Assembly (NCBI GenBank): GCA_001247695.2
Contig: LGRX02034885.1
Span: 1 to 64,000, forward strand
Direction of reading: 5' to 3'
DNA from: Cymbomonas tetramitiformis
Taxonomy: Eukaryota > Chlorophyta > Pyramimonadophyceae > Pyramimonadales > Pyramimonadaceae
DNA length: 64,000 nt
Part shown: positions 56,494-64,000 of the stretch, piece after piece
Layout: every line of letters begins with the position of its first letter
How positions within the stretch are numbered: the first letter of the stretch is position 1
Notes under the pieces: model-generated
The model's input: only the letters and a program-made list of their open reading frames with translations
Told to the model about the DNA's origin: nothing
Databases searched by the model: none
Made by a program: the position numbers and the translations under genes

Positions 56494-57820
56494 ACTTGGG
56501 GTGAATCAACCGCCTCCAGGGAGCGTCATAGTCTGGCAGAAGGAACATCGCCGAGGTGTTTTCTGGATCGGCGCGCCACTCAGCAAGGAAATGCCGAAGA
56601 ATTCTTTCTATCAAGTCCGAATCCTTCGTGTAAGGGGGGTTACACCAAACGTGTTTCCCGCGCCACTTTTCCTTCAAGCAGTCGGTCCAATAGGTGTCAA
56701 CCTGCCGGTTAACGCCCATGGAGTCGCAACACGCGTCAACGTCAAACATCCCGTACTGGGCCGCTATCTCCTCAAAGCGCTCCCTGATCAGCTTCCAGTC
56801 CTGGCGATCTACGACCTGGTCGTAGTGGGAGCTACCTTCTGGGGGCTGAACGGGCTCAGGTACCTTTCCGGCTACCTTCGGATGACTCTGGGTCTCAGGA
56901 TGGGGGAACTCGTCGGTCCCCGGTGCTCCTCTCTCCGGGTGACTCTGGGCTTCTGCTGTGGCCTGTTCCCTAGCTCGGTCTGCTCTGGTCATGACTGCTA
57001 GCGATTCGGCATCCCTCAAGGACTTCTCGCCTACTGCTAGGGTGGCAGCTGCGTCCAGCCAGAGGGCCGGCGTCTCTACCCACGTGAGCCCATTCAGATG
57101 GGTGAGCTCACCAATGACCGGTGCCGGACTGGTGGGAGGGAAGGAATCGTCCTCGGAATCACTATACTCGAAGGTGGCGCCTAAGACAGATGTGGGATCC
57201 TCGTCCTCTTCACATCTCTTGCTTTTCGGCTCAGAGTACTCGGGTCCATCTGTGGCGCGGTCCACTGCCCTGAGGACAGAGGTAGGATCCTCGTCCTCTT
57301 CGGACCCCTTGACTTTCGGTGCGGAGTCTCTGGGCCCATCCGTGGCGCGATCCACAATCCCTTTTTCCTTCAAACCTTCTCTGGCTGACATTTCCCGATA
57401 GTCTGGTCGCCGGGACTGCGCATCCGGTACTACCAAACAGCGCCCTGGCACGTGCTCCATCTGATGGACTCCTACCTCTACCAAGTCCTCGTACCAGCGA
57501 GCCTGACGTCGGCTGAGCTCCCTAGCTGAGGCGAAGAGCCACTGGAGGGGTTTGTGGTCTCCCATGAGCTTAAATGATGTAAAAATCAGATAATGTCTCC
57601 AGGTGACCGTGGTACAATGATGGATGGCACAAAGCTCCCGTTCCCCAGCGTGATAGTTCTGCTCTGCGCTGGAGAACTGCCGGCTTTCAAAGGCCAAGGG
57701 CTGCAAGCCTCGTCCCTGATCCTGCATGAGTACACCCCCTAGTGCTACTCCACTGGCATCTGTCTGTACGAAGAAGGGTCTGGAACCGTCTGCTGCGCCC
57801 TTTTTGTTGGGTTTTGCTGG
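56462..57820 (-). CDS. Gypsy B pol middle part: RNase H and Dam-like N6-adenine methyltransferase
   Basis: RNase H begins after the insertion with FFVQTDASGVALGGVLMQDQ, continues with YHAGERELCAIHHC and GDHKPLQWLF, and has a tether-like segment ending VPDAQSRRPDY. An acidic Glu/Asp/Ser linker with a duplicated block follows (SEEDEDPTSVLRAVDRATDG and a near copy, about 57.3-57.17 kb). From about 56,800 a Dam-type domain appears: FDVDACCDSMGVN, then WRGKHVWCNPPYTKDSDLIE with the catalytic NPPY, then AMFLLPDYDAPWRRLI. The frame stops at 56,462, but the domain continues in the next frame (RSIKVFDTK, VLLVWAP), so a one-base indel lies near 56,490. This fold is found in phage adenine methyltransferases and in DIRS retrotransposons. 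Confidence 0.87.
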   Translation of the reverse strand, partial: PAKPNKKGAADGSRPFFVQTDASGVALGGVLMQDQGRGLQPLAFESRQFSSAEQNYHAGERELCAIHHCTTVTWRHYLIFTSFKLMGDHKPLQWLFASARELSRRQARWYEDLVEVGVHQMEHVPGRCLVVPDAQSRRPDYREMSAREGLKEKGIVDRATDGPRDSAPKVKGSEEDEDPTSVLRAVDRATDGPEYSEPKSKRCEEDEDPTSVLGATFEYSDSEDDSFPPTSPAPVIGELTHLNGLTWVETPALWLDAAATLAVGEKSLRDAESLAVMTRADRAREQATAEAQSHPERGAPGTDEFPHPETQSHPKVAGKVPEPVQPPEGSSHYDQVVDRQDWKLIRERFEEIAAQYGMFDVDACCDSMGVNRQVDTYWTDCLKEKWRGKHVWCNPPYTKDSDLIERILRHFLAEWRADPENTSAMFLLPDYDAPWRRLIHPKYGLHPVNQGL

Positions 57821-58397
57821 AGCCAACATAAGCCTTGCTGACAATGCCGGGAGCTGTCGGTACCGGATTGTACATTTTATTAGCTCAAAATGACGGCGGG
57901 GATGTTCTCTTTCACACATGCGCTAACAACATTGGGACGCTCGAAGTCATCTGCGAGAATTTGGGTTACTATTCAAGAGAATGTGAAAATCTGCGGAATT
58001 TCCAAGGAATTTTGGGTGTTTACATACCCATGTTACTTCGATCGATATTTTGAGGGTCAAGATGAACTCGGATGAAAGTTTTGACAAGACACTGCAGAAA
58101 GAGCAGCTCGAGATCTTGACAACATAGGTGTTCGATTTTTCAATGCCCTTCTCATGCCGCTCACATTGCACAAATTTCTTATGTTGGCTGCAGCCAACAT
58201 AAGGAGCATTTTGTATTTTCGCGATCATACCCCAAATCTAGGGCACAATTATGCAAGCCCCCATGGGTGTAAGAAGGTATACCACGTATTGACAAATTTT
58301 AAAAGGTCTAGTAGCCCTTCAAACAACGTTGCTTTGGAGCAATATGTATCATTAACCATGAGTAATATGCTTCGGAACTTTGGGTTTTATGTTGGCT
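57821..58397. mobile_element. MITE-like double insertion with GGCTGCAGCC junctions
   Basis: Three AGCCAACATAAG-type sequences, in both orientations, divide the segment into two units, 57821-58199 and 58202-58397. Each starts AGCCAACATAAG and ends CTTATGTTGGCT or TTTATGTTGGCT, and units are separated by GC, so each junction is a palindrome with core TTGGCTGCAGCCAA. The segment has no gene and interrupts gypsy B pol between RT and RNase H. No clear target duplication is visible. Confidence 0.65.
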
Positions 58398-60459
58398 GCA
58401 GCCAACATAAAGATGGGTAAGAGACATTTTGATCGAGTAGGGCCAAGGCTGGGGAGGAGATCAAAGCAGTTTTTAGCTGTTTAAATGCTGCCTTTTCATT
58501 CTCGCCCCAGGTCCAGTCCACGCCGGATTTGGTGAGGCGGGTCAACGGGTACGCGATATCTGCGAAGTTCTGGATGTACCTTCGGTAGAAGCCACACATG
58601 CCCAGGAACTGTCGCACGTGTGTGACAGTTTCTAGGTATGGCCAATCGCGTACCGACGCAACCTTATCCTGCTGTGGGCGGCATCCATCCCGATCCACCA
58701 CATGCCCTAGGAACCGGACTGATCGTTTGCACAGTTTGACTTTCGACTTTTTAAGGTAGACGGAATTCTTTCGACACGCCTCCAAGACCTGGCGGAGGTG
58801 GTCGAGGTGTACCTCATGGGCGCTCTTACCCGGAACCTCAGCCGAGAAAATCATGATGTCATCTACAAATACTCTGCAAAAGGGTAGGTGCCCGAGGTAC
58901 TGTTGCATCATCCTTTGCCAGGTACTTGGGGAGTTTGACAATCCCATGGGCATGACCAACCACTCGTACGCTCCAAAGTGCGTAGTCATTGCGGTTTTCT
59001 CCACGTCCTCTGCTTTCATAGGAACCTGCCAAAATCCCCAAAGGGCATCCATCGTAGAGAAGACGGTAGCCCCTTGTAGGTCATCTAAGAGACTCTGTAC
59101 ATCTGGGAGGGGGTACTTATCCTTGACTGTGATCTCATTGATCTGTCTGTAGTCAATGACTAGACGCAACTCTTTGGGATTACTCGGCTTGGGGACCATC
59201 AGCACGGGGCAGCCCCACGGAGAGGCCGAGGGTCGTATGTACCCTTTGGCTAAGAGTTCATCTAGCTGTTGCCGGAGTTGCCGCAACTCCTCCTGCGACA
59301 ACTTGTACCCTCGCCGGTGCAAGGCGTTCCCACTCCAATCTGGCCTGAGCCGGATGCCGGACTTGAATTCCCTTGACTGGACTGATTCTGGCAGCTCTGT
59401 GCAAATGACATCTGCGAACTCCTTTTCCAGGTCCCTAAGCTGCTGCCAGATTTCCGGCGACACCGTCTCGTCTATCTCGTCCTCCGGCGGTTCCGGGGAG
59501 GCCTGAGCGGTCTGTGGGGCTGGCGGCGGGGTAGTGCCTGGCGGGACGGCCGGTACCGGCGGGTCTGTGGTCTGCGGAGCTGGCGGCGGGGTAGTGTCTG
59601 GCGGCACGACTGGTGCCGAGGCTCGCGACTTCTGCCTCTGAGGGCTCGGGACGGTGGGGACTTTTGGTCCCGGCGGCTGCCCGGCGGAGGGGCCACTTTC
59701 AGCACCAGGCTGACCGACTGCTGCGACCTGGTCACGCCAACGCACTCGCTTACGCCGTGCTCGGGGTCGTCGCTCCGCGACCAGACCCCGGCCCTGCTGG
59801 AGCGCCGCGGCTGCCTGAGCGTGCCAGGTGGGTGGCTTCCCGGCCGCGTGATCCTCTATCGCCTGTCTACGCACCGCTGGCGGAAGCAACGCAAATGCTC
59901 CGTTCGCCTCCTGCTTGCTAGCGAAAACGCTGAGAGGGTCAGGATGATCCCCGGCCTCGTCGACCGTACTCGCAAATCCCTGTGGCCTAATATCCTCGAC
60001 CACCGCCCCTACTCTCCGCAAATGACACGCCCCTTCCACGTCACTGTAGCCGGACTCGGAGCTGTCCGAGACCAACCCTCCCGGCCCCTCAGACTCCTCT
60101 GCTCCGTCCGGCACCGTTGCGCTGGGACGCACGCTGACTTCACTATCCTCGGACCCGGAGGAGGGTTCTGACGCTAGGCCTGCTACAACATCGTTGGGGG
60201 AATCTTCATCGGAGTCTCCCCCCCCTTGTTGCAGGCCAACGCGCCAAAAGTCCCATCGGGTCCGAGGTAGACAACGAAAGCTTGCTCCTCTCTGTTCCGG
60301 AGGGTCCGCAGGTCCCGACGAGCTCGACGTTGGCTCAAAATGACTCCCTGCACCAGTGCCATTGCCGTGTCCTTGGACCGACTGGGGTCCGGGGACCCCG
60401 GCGAACAGCCGGTGATGACGACCTCTTCTCTGCCCTTGGTGAACCGGACCGAACCCCAA
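58398..60459 (-). CDS. Gypsy B reverse transcriptase region
   Basis: A long N-terminal low-complexity linker (Glu/Ser/Gly-rich, then Pro-rich with two PPGTTPPPAPQT repeats) is followed by a standard Ty3/gypsy RT. Visible blocks are IRPSASPWGCPVLMVPKP, LRLVIDYRQIN, YPLPDVQSLL, FSTMDALWGFWQVPM, MPMGLSNSPSTWQRMM and CRVFVDDIMIFS (FVDD active site), then LKKSKVKLCKRSVRFLGHVV and the thumb/connection. It starts in a different frame from the protease ORF, and the two overlap at a G8 run at 60,218-60,225. It ends at the insertion near 58.4 kb. Confidence 0.93.
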
Positions 60460-61470
60460 TTCTTATAATCCAGTGTAACCGGGGAAAGGTTTGCCAGCCA
60501 AGGACCTCCTAGGATGACATCCACCTTGAGGTCGAGGGGCATTACCCGAAGCTCAACCTGCTGGCCGTATGACCCCTTTGACGTCTCAGCAAGGAGCTTG
60601 GGCCTGATGCAGGGATTAGCATCATACGTGGTGCCGTCAGCCACTCGAACCCGCATGGCTTGCTCGTGGCGCACCGGCTTGATGCCGGTGAGCTTCTGCA
60701 GTGTACTCTTTGCGATAATATTGGTGGACGCTCCCGAATCCACCAACACCTTGACTCTGACGCCCGCAATCCAGGCCCAAAACAGCAACAACGTCGGTGT
60801 GCGACTGTGCCTGTCGAAACTCCTCGGGCGCGCTCCCATCGAGGACACCGCTGCCAGGGACTCACACCAGCTCGGACTGATATCGCCGTCCTGCATTATG
60901 CAGTCCAGGCGGGTGACTGACGTTTCCGCGTCGGAGTCACAGTCCGGGAGGCAGTAAGTACATGCGTCAGCTAGCAGGCCGATGGCGACTGCTTTCTGGA
61001 CTGCACTGCGCTCCGGGAAGTCTGGGGGGGAAACCGCGACCTGAACTGATGCTGCAGCCAGTTTAGCCGCTATGTGCTTTCTGATTTGCTCGTCCCGGTG
61101 CATCAGCTCATTGTCTTGCTGAAGTTCCCTATTCTCCCTTTCCAACTCCTCCTGCACGAAAGCATGGAAGTCCGCATGGCGTTCTGTCGAGGTAGAAGCC
61201 GGGTCCCTATCCTCCAACTCGTATTTGCGTTGCAATCGAGAGGTTCGAAGCGCCTTGTCTTCAGGAGTCAGCCATGGTCTGCGTTTCGGACCCAAAGCCT
61301 GGCGAGCCCTGCTTCTGGTCAACCACGGCCGACTGGGCTTTGAAGTTCTCTCTGGTGGTGAGAGCTCTTCTCCCTCGGCAGGCTTGGGCTTGGCTACGCG
61401 AACGAACCGTCCGAACTCCTGATCCAAGATGGCTCGGCGTCGGCGATTGAATTCACGTACCCCAGTGGTG
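60183..61470 (-). CDS. Gypsy B retropepsin-type protease region
   Basis: The frame is open from beyond 61,427 (upstream codons continue to about 61,490) to 60,183. The first part is basic and helical with a coiled coil (FVQEELERENRELQQDNELM). The protease has VKVLVDSGASTNIIAKSTL, later VDVILGGPWLANLSPV (flap and hydrophobic-Gly blocks), and ends in the overlap with RT. The upstream gag is missing because hAT sequence begins at about 61.5 kb. The DSGA context parallels gypsy A near 1.97 kb. Confidence 0.85.
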
Positions 61471-61499
61471 ACAACGGGTCCGGCTCCGTACGTTCGGAT

Positions 61500-61800
61500 C
61501 CAGAACTTGTTTGTCTCGATCCGAGCCGAAGCCCAAATCTTTTAGGCTTCGATCGAGACGGGTCAAGACGGAGGCAGAAATTGTATGGCTCCGACCGAGA
61601 CAGAGTCAGGATTCTATAGGCTTCGATCGAGACGGGTAGCATCGGAGGCAGGATTTTTACGAATCCGACCGAGACAGAGCCAAGATTCTTTAGGCTTCGA
61701 TCGAGACGGGTCAAGACGGAGGCAGGGTATTTTAGACTCGGACCGAGACGGAGCCAGAGATTTCTAGGCTCCGAGAATATGACAAGTTTACGGAGCCGGA
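61500..61800. repeat. TCGATCGAGACGG / CCGACCGAGACRGAG array
   Basis: Units of about 74 bp repeat three times: GGCTTCGATCGAGACGGGTC, then AAGACGGAGGCAG, then GGCTCCGACCGAGACAGAG. Single copies of CTCCGTA/TACGGAGCC lie at both margins (about 61,485 and 61,790). It is probably the subterminal region of the adjoining hAT element. Confidence 0.8.
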
Positions 61801-61954
61801 ACAACGAAGAATTTCAGAAAGTAATGTTACCACATAGCAAATAATCTAGCTAGGATGATATCACTTAATAACACAGTCTATTTCTTTCACACAGTTCAAG
61901 CCCGCCAAATGCAACAGCTATACAACATATGCTACTTCTAACGTTCTAAGTATA
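61801..61954. other. 3' untranslated spacer of the second hAT gene
   Basis: AT-rich, short and without features. It lies between the repeat array and the transposase stop codon. Confidence 0.5.
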
Positions 61955-64000
61955 CTACACTTCACATTCCACAATTTCTTCACCCTCATCATCTGAAAGT
62001 ACATCTTCTATGGGAGTAGACCCGTGTTGCTTTTTGTACTCTGAAATTATCTCATCTGTAGAGGGGCGCAAAAACTCATACACCCAGTTGGCGCGAACAA
62101 ACATGTAGAATTGCATCATCTGAGGGAACAATGACCCTGCGTGATAGTCTGCAAGTAATGTTCCTGCCCCACTGAAAACATGCTCAACCGTTGCAGAGGC
62201 CCCCTTCTTAGAGCAGCAATCGGCACAATGCACTGCCAGGTGAATAGGAATTTGCCTCTCATTGTCACTGAAAAAACCGAGCTGATTGAACTCTTGTGTT
62301 TGCGTGTCAAGGAAAAGACCACTTGCCAGAGCCGCCTTACTCAACGTTTCGAAGGCAAACCTTTTCAGCATTGACGATGGCCGTTACGCGCGAGGATGGA
62401 TCATCACAAGCTGTGACCATGGGAACCTCACCTTCACTAAAGTTCTTAGAAAGATGGCTTAAAGGCCTCCTCCTCTTCACTACAGGTTGTGCAACATCCA
62501 CCGTAGCGGTCGCATCCTTACTGTTCACAGCAGGTTCTTCAGCACCGGTCGCCACACCGGGGGCCCACACCAAGTTCTTGCTCAACAGGTGGGCAGCACG
62601 AAAACGCAGTTGGCGATTGTACTCCGCTTCCATCAGCTCGAAAGTAGCACTCTTACCCTTCAAGATGACACCATCAGCAGACGTGTCGATGCCGGGGTTC
62701 ATTTTCAATGCCAACAGGGTGTCGCCACCCAGTTCCAGAAGCCGATTGCTGATCTCTTGCGCGGCCACCTGTCGAAACTGCTGAATCTCCGGCGCCAATG
62801 AACGCGCATGCACGTCCTCCCACGTTTCAGTCGCGTCCACCCCACTTACCACGTCTACCACGTCAGACGTCAAGTCTGCATGCACTGAGGACGCGAGGAT
62901 AAACTCTTTATCCAACCCACATCCAGTGTGTCCTTGCATGGCTTTAGACACTTCATAGGGGGTGGTGAGCACACTCTCCAAGACGTTATTCTTCTTCCAC
63001 TCTGCAGCATCCAAGCAACGATGCTGCAAAGGGAATTCTTTCCCATCCTTTTCGTTCAATTCCACCTACGCGCACAACACCGACAATGCCAAAAGTTTCA
63101 AATACATTCATATCGTTATCAAAGGTTCGTTAGTGCCAGTCAAGAAAAGCAAGGTAAAAAGGGACACTCGTTCGCGCGTACCTGCTCATCATCGGAGTCC
63201 TCAGGGGTTTTTATAGAGCCCTCCTCGTCTGAGCTATCACCGGACGCCGCCTCTGTAGACGTAGTTGCCGCAGAAGATTTCGATGTAGTTGCCGCAGGAT
63301 CAACGGAACGATAGGCCGCCACCTCGCGGCAAATCCCAGAACGGTCGCCAGTCAGGGCCACGTTGATATCGCCTTCCAATCGACGGCTTTTGCGAAGCAT
63401 CCTGTACAAGCCACCCCATCGAATCTGATGTTGGCGATAGACTTGCCGAGTTTTGCGGGCGTGAACCCCACGTGCGGCTTGGGCTTGTTGAAGACGAAGC
63501 GAATGCTTCACAGACATGTGAAAGCATCCAGATAGCTTGGAGTTGCGCTTGATGTGCTTAACGATGCCCACATTCTTCACCTTCCCAGCGCGACCCAGGC
63601 CATGCTCAACAGACCGTTGCAGCTGGTGAGGCCCACAAACCTACGTACACACGAAAAGAAGGTAAATAGTGAGCGAGAATTGAAAAATGGGATTTTCCGG
63701 GGTGCGCACGCACTTTGGCCAAGGGCAAGCGGTATATGTACCAACTTCGTTAGGTGGATGCGCTGAGTCCACCCATGTGGTTGGTTTGTGTGTACCCGAT
63801 TTGAAAAGAGTGTGAGCAACAGGCCGCTTCGTTGTCAAGGAAGCACATGCTAGATTGGGCGAGAAAAGTCATATGGAGTTTCACCTTCATTTTCTTTTTC
63901 AGGTGCTTAAAAGCCTTCTTGTTGTTGCTCGCGCCGTCCAGAGTAGGCAGAGTGACGCTGTCCGCCATGGTCAACTTGTACTTCAGCAGCGCAGCACTGA
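61955..64000 (-). pseudogene. hAT transposase (second copy), 5' end outside window
   Basis: Exons on the minus strand: edge to 63,887 (LPTLDGASNNKKAFKHLKKK; the D-G-A-x-N block), about 63,637-63,184 (GPHQLQRSVEHGLG..KVKNV, CFHMSVKHS, RWGGLYRML, the hAT blocks around the second acidic residue) and about 63,066-61,955. The donors GTGAAA and GTACGC and TAG acceptors are plausible. The C-terminal dimerisation domain is present as IPIHLAVHCADCC..ASATVEHVFSGAG. A one-base shift near 62,365 separates VTAIVNAEK from the frame of FETLSKAALASGL, so the copy is probably damaged. It adjoins gypsy B and seems to have inserted into it. Confidence 0.75.

Larger units (their letters stand above)
53579..61500 (-). 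mobile_element. Gypsy B: Ty3/gypsy retrotransposon with two methyltransferase domains
   Basis: The minus-strand order is protease, RT, RNase H, Dam-like adenine methyltransferase, integrase, chromodomain-like domain and cytosine-C5 methyltransferase. Gag and the 5' LTR are cut off at about 61.45 kb by the second hAT element. The 3' end passes into tandem repeats at 53.3 kb, and no LTR pair is seen in the window. A small MITE-like insertion interrupts the RT-RNase H junction (57821-58397). Single-base frame changes occur at about 60,220 (G8 run), 56,490 and 56,065. The protease motif and surrounding residues resemble those of gypsy A. Confidence 0.9.

Overview
The window is eukaryotic and is built mostly of transposable elements nested into one another. 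Evidence for a eukaryote: multi-exon genes with GT-AG introns and one GC-AG intron, and LTR retrotransposons plus hAT, CACTA/EnSpm (Tnp2) and probably Mutator-like DNA transposons. The only convincing host-type gene is a 13-exon family-2 glycosyltransferase (cellulose-synthase-like) at 10.7-18.8 kb on the minus strand. It has the D/D/TED/QxxRW signature, and its product lacks the RING finger and plant-specific inserts of land-plant CesA. With the chromodomain Ty3/gypsy and Tnp2 elements this suggests an algal (streptophyte, red or other) or other protist genome. I cannot fix the species.

Layout. 1-1.9 kb: probable 5' end of a Mutator-like element with a dense TGGACC/CATGGACC array, inserted into gypsy A. 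1.9-7.9 kb: gypsy A, a decayed gag-protease on the minus strand, itself split by a 269-bp hAT MITE with a perfect 8-bp target duplication. 7.9-10.7 kb: no supported gene. 10.7-18.8 kb: the glycosyltransferase, with minisatellites in several introns. 18.8-20.5 kb: palindromic AT-rich repeats. 20,497-33,729: gypsy C, an essentially complete 13.2-kb chromodomain retrotransposon on the minus strand with LTRs, PBS, PPT and a 5-bp TSD. Its pol holds an 81-bp spliceosomal-type intron and is cut by a 2,180-bp hAT element (8-bp TSD). Its left LTR is cut by a 329-bp foldback element with tRNA-like arms. 34-35.8 kb: a 250-bp direct-repeat pair around a TAGTACCGACATT array. 35.8-38.4 kb: a gene whose 5' part is a tandem array of tiny symmetric exons. 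38.4-50.1 kb or further: a CACTA-like element with a 10-exon Tnp2 transposase, a divergent accessory gene and a family of 16-bp palindromes in every transposase intron. 50.1-51.4 kb: two convergent unknown genes. 53.3-61.5 kb: gypsy B on the minus strand. 61.5-64 kb: a second hAT transposase, cut by the window edge.

The most unusual system is gypsy B. Its pol carries two DNA methyltransferase domains. A Dam-like (NPPY) adenine-N6 methyltransferase lies between RNase H and integrase, and a phage-like cytosine-C5 methyltransferase (PPC, ENP) lies after the integrase and chromodomain. Gypsy A has a similar protease and may be the gag-side relative of this family. Second in interest is the set of short, element-specific palindrome or motif families: each element or repeat-rich block has its own, and in the CACTA element the palindromes are confined to introns and flanks.
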